The notes under the pieces were generated by a model. It saw only the letters and a list, made by a program, of their open reading frames with translations, did no database searches and was not told where the DNA came from. A program made the position numbers and the translations under genes. 64,000 nt of DNA, from contig OY848917.1 in the NCBI GenBank assembly GCA_963693285.1, positions 22,884,245-22,948,244 on the forward strand, read 5' to 3'. Numbering within the stretch: the stretch's first letter is position 1; each line of letters begins with the position of its first letter. The stretch comes from Xestospongia muta (lineage: Eukaryota > Porifera > Demospongiae > Haplosclerida > Petrosiidae). This document shows positions 59,224 to 64,000 of the stretch, piece after piece.

Positions 59224-61308
59224 TTAAATAAGTGTATTACTGCAATAAGTCAATAACCAGTTGAGTGTAAACCATAAGATTGGTATCACATGACCTATCC
59301 AATATACTGAGCTCATAAACTAGAATAACAGGATATTAACAAACAAAGTATAATTGATAATTTATACATACCTTACTGCAGTCTTCCCATGAGAGTAACA
59401 AAAAGCATACGAATCCATACATTATTACTATATTATGTAATAAACACAAACATGTCCAGACTGGTATAAGAAAAGGCCAAGAAAGGTCTTTTAGATTAAC
59501 CCACTGTTTAGTAATGGATATGAACTAAATTCAAATGTAAATACTACAGTACTACAACTAAGCCTATATTACCTGTCTCTCTGCTGCAGAAGCAATGAAC
59601 TGAACTGAAAAACTGATAAAAAAACCAGACCAAGGGCCATGCCATAAAGCCAAAAACAACAATGTTATAAAGCGAGATAAGTCTTGATTACCCATCCACT
59701 TAAGACGTTTATAGACATAACTGTACAATGACATGAACATTAAATTATAATGATATCACTTACGTAGCCACCCATTTATTAGTTTGTATATTCCAAGATT
59801 GAATGGCTCCCTATTAATGTAACAGTTTAAAAAGTAATTATCAAGGTTTCCAACTGACCTGAAAACTTATATTTTGTTTATATAAAGCCCAGTTTACATT
59901 TTGGAGAGCTGTCCAATCTGTGGAACCATCAGATCTAACACCATTATAAGATATCCCTGTTATAATACAGCTTCCTTCCTATAAAAGTCCAAAAGCAATT
60001 TAAGTACTACACATGACTGTCATTACTGCCATTAGCCAAACTACAATAAGGCGGCCCCACTGTATTTGTGTTCCTATTACTATCATTATAACAAGTTTAG
60101 TGACAAATGGTTTTCCCTAAAAACACATTCAAATTATAGATCTGTTAATTAAATTCACACTCTTACTCTGTAGTCTTCACTTAAAACATACTTCAATGGA
60201 TAATATCTATTGAATAAAGAGCTTATTGCAGTTATTGTTAGTGCTTGAGAGAGACATGACATTACTGGCATAATACTAATAGAACAATTTAGTATAACAC
60301 AAAATTTGTAAATATTGCTTTACCTACTACCAGCTTTCTTGTCATCATACAAAGACCTTGAAACAAATTGTTGATATCGTTTAAAACTAATCTGTAGAAA
60401 ATGAAACTATTGAATATTATTAAATTAATATACCTGTGGTCCAACAAGGACTGACCCAAAGAAAACACAGAAACCTAGTACCTATAATTCTAAGTGTTAT
60501 AACAAGATTCAACAAAGATAGTCTTACTTCAATAAATGGAGGAAGTGTAGAGATACAAGTTTCCTTCTCTTCTTTACTAAGAGTGGACTAGAGAGAATGG
60601 TTATTAGTTGTGACCTATATCAGTCTTACTTTTCTTTTATTACCATCATATAAATTATATGTCAATCCTAAATGAAAGGTGTTTTTAATTTAAGTTGTAT
60701 AGAATGACAGAATATCTTACCTATTAATTTTAATACCAAGACACAATGGGATCGATTCCAATCTAGTGTATGCATATCAGAAATAAACGAATATCCTATT
60801 ATTCCATGGCTCTATTACAGCATATATGATATAACTAGCCCTGTGTATATATAGTTCATACCATTGTCATGATCCATGTTAGCAATAGAGACAACTTTGT
60901 ACCACCCAAAAGAGAGAGAACGCTATAAACAGCGACAATATCTACTACTATATGCCATATAGAGGGTCCTTGATGATTAACAATTGATGTACGTATAGAT
61001 AAATTAAAAGCAATGTATGAACTTACCATAAACAAAGTACAGCAATCCAATGCCGCTAACAGAGAAGAAAATGTTCTAAATGTAGTGTAGTAATTCAATC
61101 ATTTTATTATATAACTCTCAACACCTGAATCCATGCTGATTGGACTGACACAAATGAACGGTAGATGAGCGCAAGTGGATAGGCTACCTTTACGTATAAA
61201 TTAATATATGACATATCAAATTATTTACCAAGTAACAACCCAACAATAAAGCGAATCTCTATTTCTGGAATATTTAAGAGAAGGGAGAAACTTACCACCG
61301 AGGACATC
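59224..61308 (-). CDS. LPCAT3/MBOAT5-like lysophospholipid acyltransferase, copy G
   Basis: Exons (minus strand): 59224-59319, 59372-59524, 59573-59720, 59764-59810, 59859-59978, 60027-60116, 60167-60275, 60324-60391, 60434-60481, 60528-60587, 60630-60667, 60721-60811, 60862-60968, 61027-61075, 61125-61183, 61229-61264 and perhaps 61296-61308. Lengths and phases equal those of D and E and the joined frame is open. The LWHGPW..GFF motif has Phe for Tyr after Gly. At the proposed 13-nt exon the upstream acceptor reads AT instead of AG, so its 5' end may be damaged or spliced elsewhere. Enzyme family and membrane nature as for copy D. Confidence 0.75.
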
Positions 61309-62834
61309 ATAGAGACTGCTCATAGACGAGTCTTTTCCTTATAAATTATGTTTAGTTTCCTCTCAATAACAAACTTGGCAGCTTGTATAATCATTTCAAA
61401 TTTGAGAGGGAATTTTAAAATATGGTAGAGTATATATAGTATATGTATATAATGTAGTCTACAATAGTGCCAAACAAGCAGTAGATGAATATCAGAATTA
61501 TAGTGCCAAATCTCCATTCATGTCTATTCTCCAGATATATCCAGGCTACATCCATTTCCTTCAGATCCAACAGATTCTCCATAGGGGTAGGAATGATTAT
61601 ATGATTGGGGGGAGAGGGGGGGACACGTGTTAAAATGGTTGCTACGCACTTATTGTATATGGGAAGCTTTATATACAAGAAGACTTACAACTATTCTGCC
61701 TGTAAATAAAATGTAAGGCAAGATGACGACTGCATAGCAACTGTTTAAATTAAACAGGAATATCAACTCAAGAGTTAGAATTCCAAAACGACCCCTTCTG
61801 TATATCGAGTCAATATTATAATGATATTAGAGTGTTGTACAATGGTAGCTATAACTATATCTTCTTTAACTGCTAACAGTAAATATGTTAGTAGTTAAAA
61901 ACATGTAGATCTGAATACTCAGTATTAATCATTTTACGTTTATCAGTACTGCATTGACAATAGGTTATAGTTAGTAGCCTAATGTATTAATCATTTTACG
62001 TTTATCAGTACTGCTTTGACAATAAGTTATAGTTAGTAGCCTAATGCTTTCTGAATTAATTTTGTTCCTTTACAATTAGTACTACTCAGTTTATGATGAA
62101 GAGGACTCCAATATCTCTCCGTTAATATTATCAATATCATTTCTATAACTATCATCTCTTCAAACTTAGTATATAATGAGATACTAACAATAAGTAATGT
62201 CACTCTGTTTTAATTACTAATAAACTACAGTTGAGAAGACATTAGTGATAGTAATTGTGTGAACATAGACAAAAGACTTCTCTATTAAGAGAAAGCAACA
62301 TATACCCTACCCTTCCATGTTACTACAGTGTAAACATAAAAAGGAAATAAACTATATTACATGTCCATATAGATTAAGGTGATTATTGTCTAATAAGATG
62401 TTATACAGAATCTAATAACTGAGAATCATCTAATATATCAATAACTGTCATTAGTATGTTAGTAGAATATTTATAGTGTTGTGTTACTTAGCATATTAGT
62501 AATAAATGCTAGTAATTGTTATATTTGAACTGTATAATCTGTCTTATTATTGTATAGAATTAAATTGAACCACATGCAAAATTTAAATCAAAATTATAAA
62601 AAGAGGTAGAGAACTAAAGAAGTGCTTTCAAATATTGTTTATAATACATTTGATCAGAGGAGAAAAGATATCCCTTTAAAAAGACCATAGTGACATCAAC
62701 GAGGTCATGTTTATCAAGAAATCAAAAGATGCTTACATACACTAATTATATAGCATTTATTTATAGTGATGTGATGTAATTCAAGAGGGTTCATAGCACA
62801 ATCAAATATTATTATTAATTTTTAATCATTATTG
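61309..62834. other. Spacer between copies G and H
   Basis: Shared 5' flank to about 61560, then unique sequence with a G-run (about 61600-61620) and two copies of a ~70-bp segment containing TTAATCATTTTACGTTTATC (61920-61985 and 61987-62050). From 62130 the shared 3' spacer follows. No gene. Confidence 0.55.
61921..62050. repeat. Tandem duplication of ~66 bp
   Basis: The run beginning TATTAATCATTTTACG and ending TTATAGTTAGTAGCCTAATG occurs twice in a row with few differences. Confidence 0.8.
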
Positions 62835-64000
62835 TTAAATAAGTGTATTACTGCAATAAGTCAATAACCAGTTGAGTGTAAACCATAAGATCGGTATCAC
62901 ATGACCTATCCAATATACTGAGCTCATAAACTAGAATAACAGGATATAAACAGACAAAGTATAATTGATAATTTATACATACCTTACTGCAGTCTTCCCA
63001 TGAGAGTAACAAAAAGCATACGAATCCATACATTATGACTATATTATGTAATAAACACAAACATATCCAGACTGGTATAAGAAAAGGCCAAGAAAGGTCT
63101 TTTAGATTAACCCACTGTTTAGTAATGGATATGAACTAAATTCAAATGTAAATACTACAGTACTACAACTAAGCCTATTACCTTCCTCTCTGCTGCAGAA
63201 CTAATGAACTGAACTGAAAAATGGATAAAAAAACCAGACCAAGGGCCATGCCATAAAGTCAAAAACAGCACTGTTATAAAGCGAGATAAGTCTTGATTAC
63301 CCATCCACTTAAGACGTTTATAGACATAACTGTACGATGACATGAACATTAAATTATAATGATATCACTTACATAGCCACCCATTTATTAGTTTGTATAT
63401 TCCAAGATTGAATGGCTCCCTATTAATTTAACAGTTTAAAAGTAATTATCATGATTTCCAACTGACCTGAAAACTTATATTTTGTTTATATAAAGCCCAG
63501 TTTACATTTTGGAGAGCTGTCCAATCTGTGGAACCATCAGATCTAACACCATTATAAGATATCCCTGTTATAATACAGCTTCCTTCCTATAAAAGTCCAA
63601 GAGCAATTTAAGTACTACACCTGACTGTCATTACCGCTATTAGCCAAACTACAATAAGGCGGCCCCACTGTATATGTGTTCCTATTACTATCATTATAAC
63701 AAGTTTAGTGACAAATGGTTTTCCCTAAAAACACATTCAAATTACAGATCTGTTAATTAAATTCACACTCTTACTCTGTAGTCTTCACTTAAAACATACT
63801 TCAACGGATAATATCTATTGAATAAAGAGCTTATTGCAGTTATTGTTAGTGCTTGAGAGAGACATGACATTACTGGCATAATACTAATAGGACAATTTAG
63901 TATAACACAAAATTTGTAAATATTGCTTTACCTACTACCAGCTTTCTTGTCATCATACAAAGACCTTGAAACAAATTGTTGATATCGTTTAAAACTAATC
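62835..64000 (-). CDS. LPCAT3/MBOAT5-like acyltransferase, copy H (5' part outside window)
   Basis: Exons seen: 62835-62930 (stop TAA), 62983-63135, 63182-63329, 63373-63419, 63467-63586, 63635-63724, 63775-63883 and 63932-63999, the last ending one base before the window edge at its acceptor. All are in frame and of the same length as in D and E. It shares LWHGPWSGFF and SWEDCSK with copy G, its closest relative in the window. The N-terminal exons lie beyond the edge. Confidence 0.8.

Overview
The window looks like nuclear DNA of an early-branching animal, most likely a demosponge. This is an inference from very AT-rich sequence, spliced genes with introns of only about 31-60 bp, SRCR and RING/B-box gene fragments, and Ty3/gypsy and non-LTR retroelement remains. 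No bacterial operon, CRISPR array, tRNA or rRNA gene was seen.

The backbone is a same-strand (minus) tandem array of eight copies of a membrane-bound O-acyltransferase gene of the LPCAT3/MBOAT5 (lysophospholipid acyltransferase 5) type: A (left edge-1844), B (10133-12228), C (13494-15008), D (20592-22677), E (39929-42013), F (56355-58164), G (59224-61308) and H (62835-right edge). Each copy has about 16-17 small exons whose sizes, phases and splice sites are nearly identical. The reading frame stays open across all exons in D and E, across the visible parts of A and H, and nearly so in G. B carries a one-base deletion, C has lost its N-terminal exons and F has two deletions. A shared downstream spacer of about 0.7 kb repeats with the genes.

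A second family lies between the array copies in both orientations: a single-exon proton-coupled oligopeptide (POT/SLC15-like) transporter. One copy is intact (32417-33928, 503 codons). At least eight others are broken (near 2.99/5.95 kb, 6.7-7.1, 18.0-18.6, 23.9-24.8, 26.0, 30.9-31.3, 35.1-36.4 and 48.6-49.7 kb). Several are arranged tail to tail, so the spacers are inverted repeats of each other.

Mobile and repetitive DNA fills the rest. There is a complete but mutated Ty3/gypsy element with 5-bp target duplications (42580-46974). A composite LTR element (3179-5944) is inserted in a transporter pseudogene and carries a host SRCR-domain fragment. There are also two decayed non-LTR reverse transcriptase fragments, foldback (MITE-like) elements, and minisatellites with 42-bp and 39-bp units (both multiples of three, hence long open frames). 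A RING/B-box (TRIM-like) pseudogene lies at 37.8-38.6 kb. The window reads as a birth-and-death gene cluster: acyltransferase and transporter genes amplified together in a repeat-rich region, with a minority of copies still coding.
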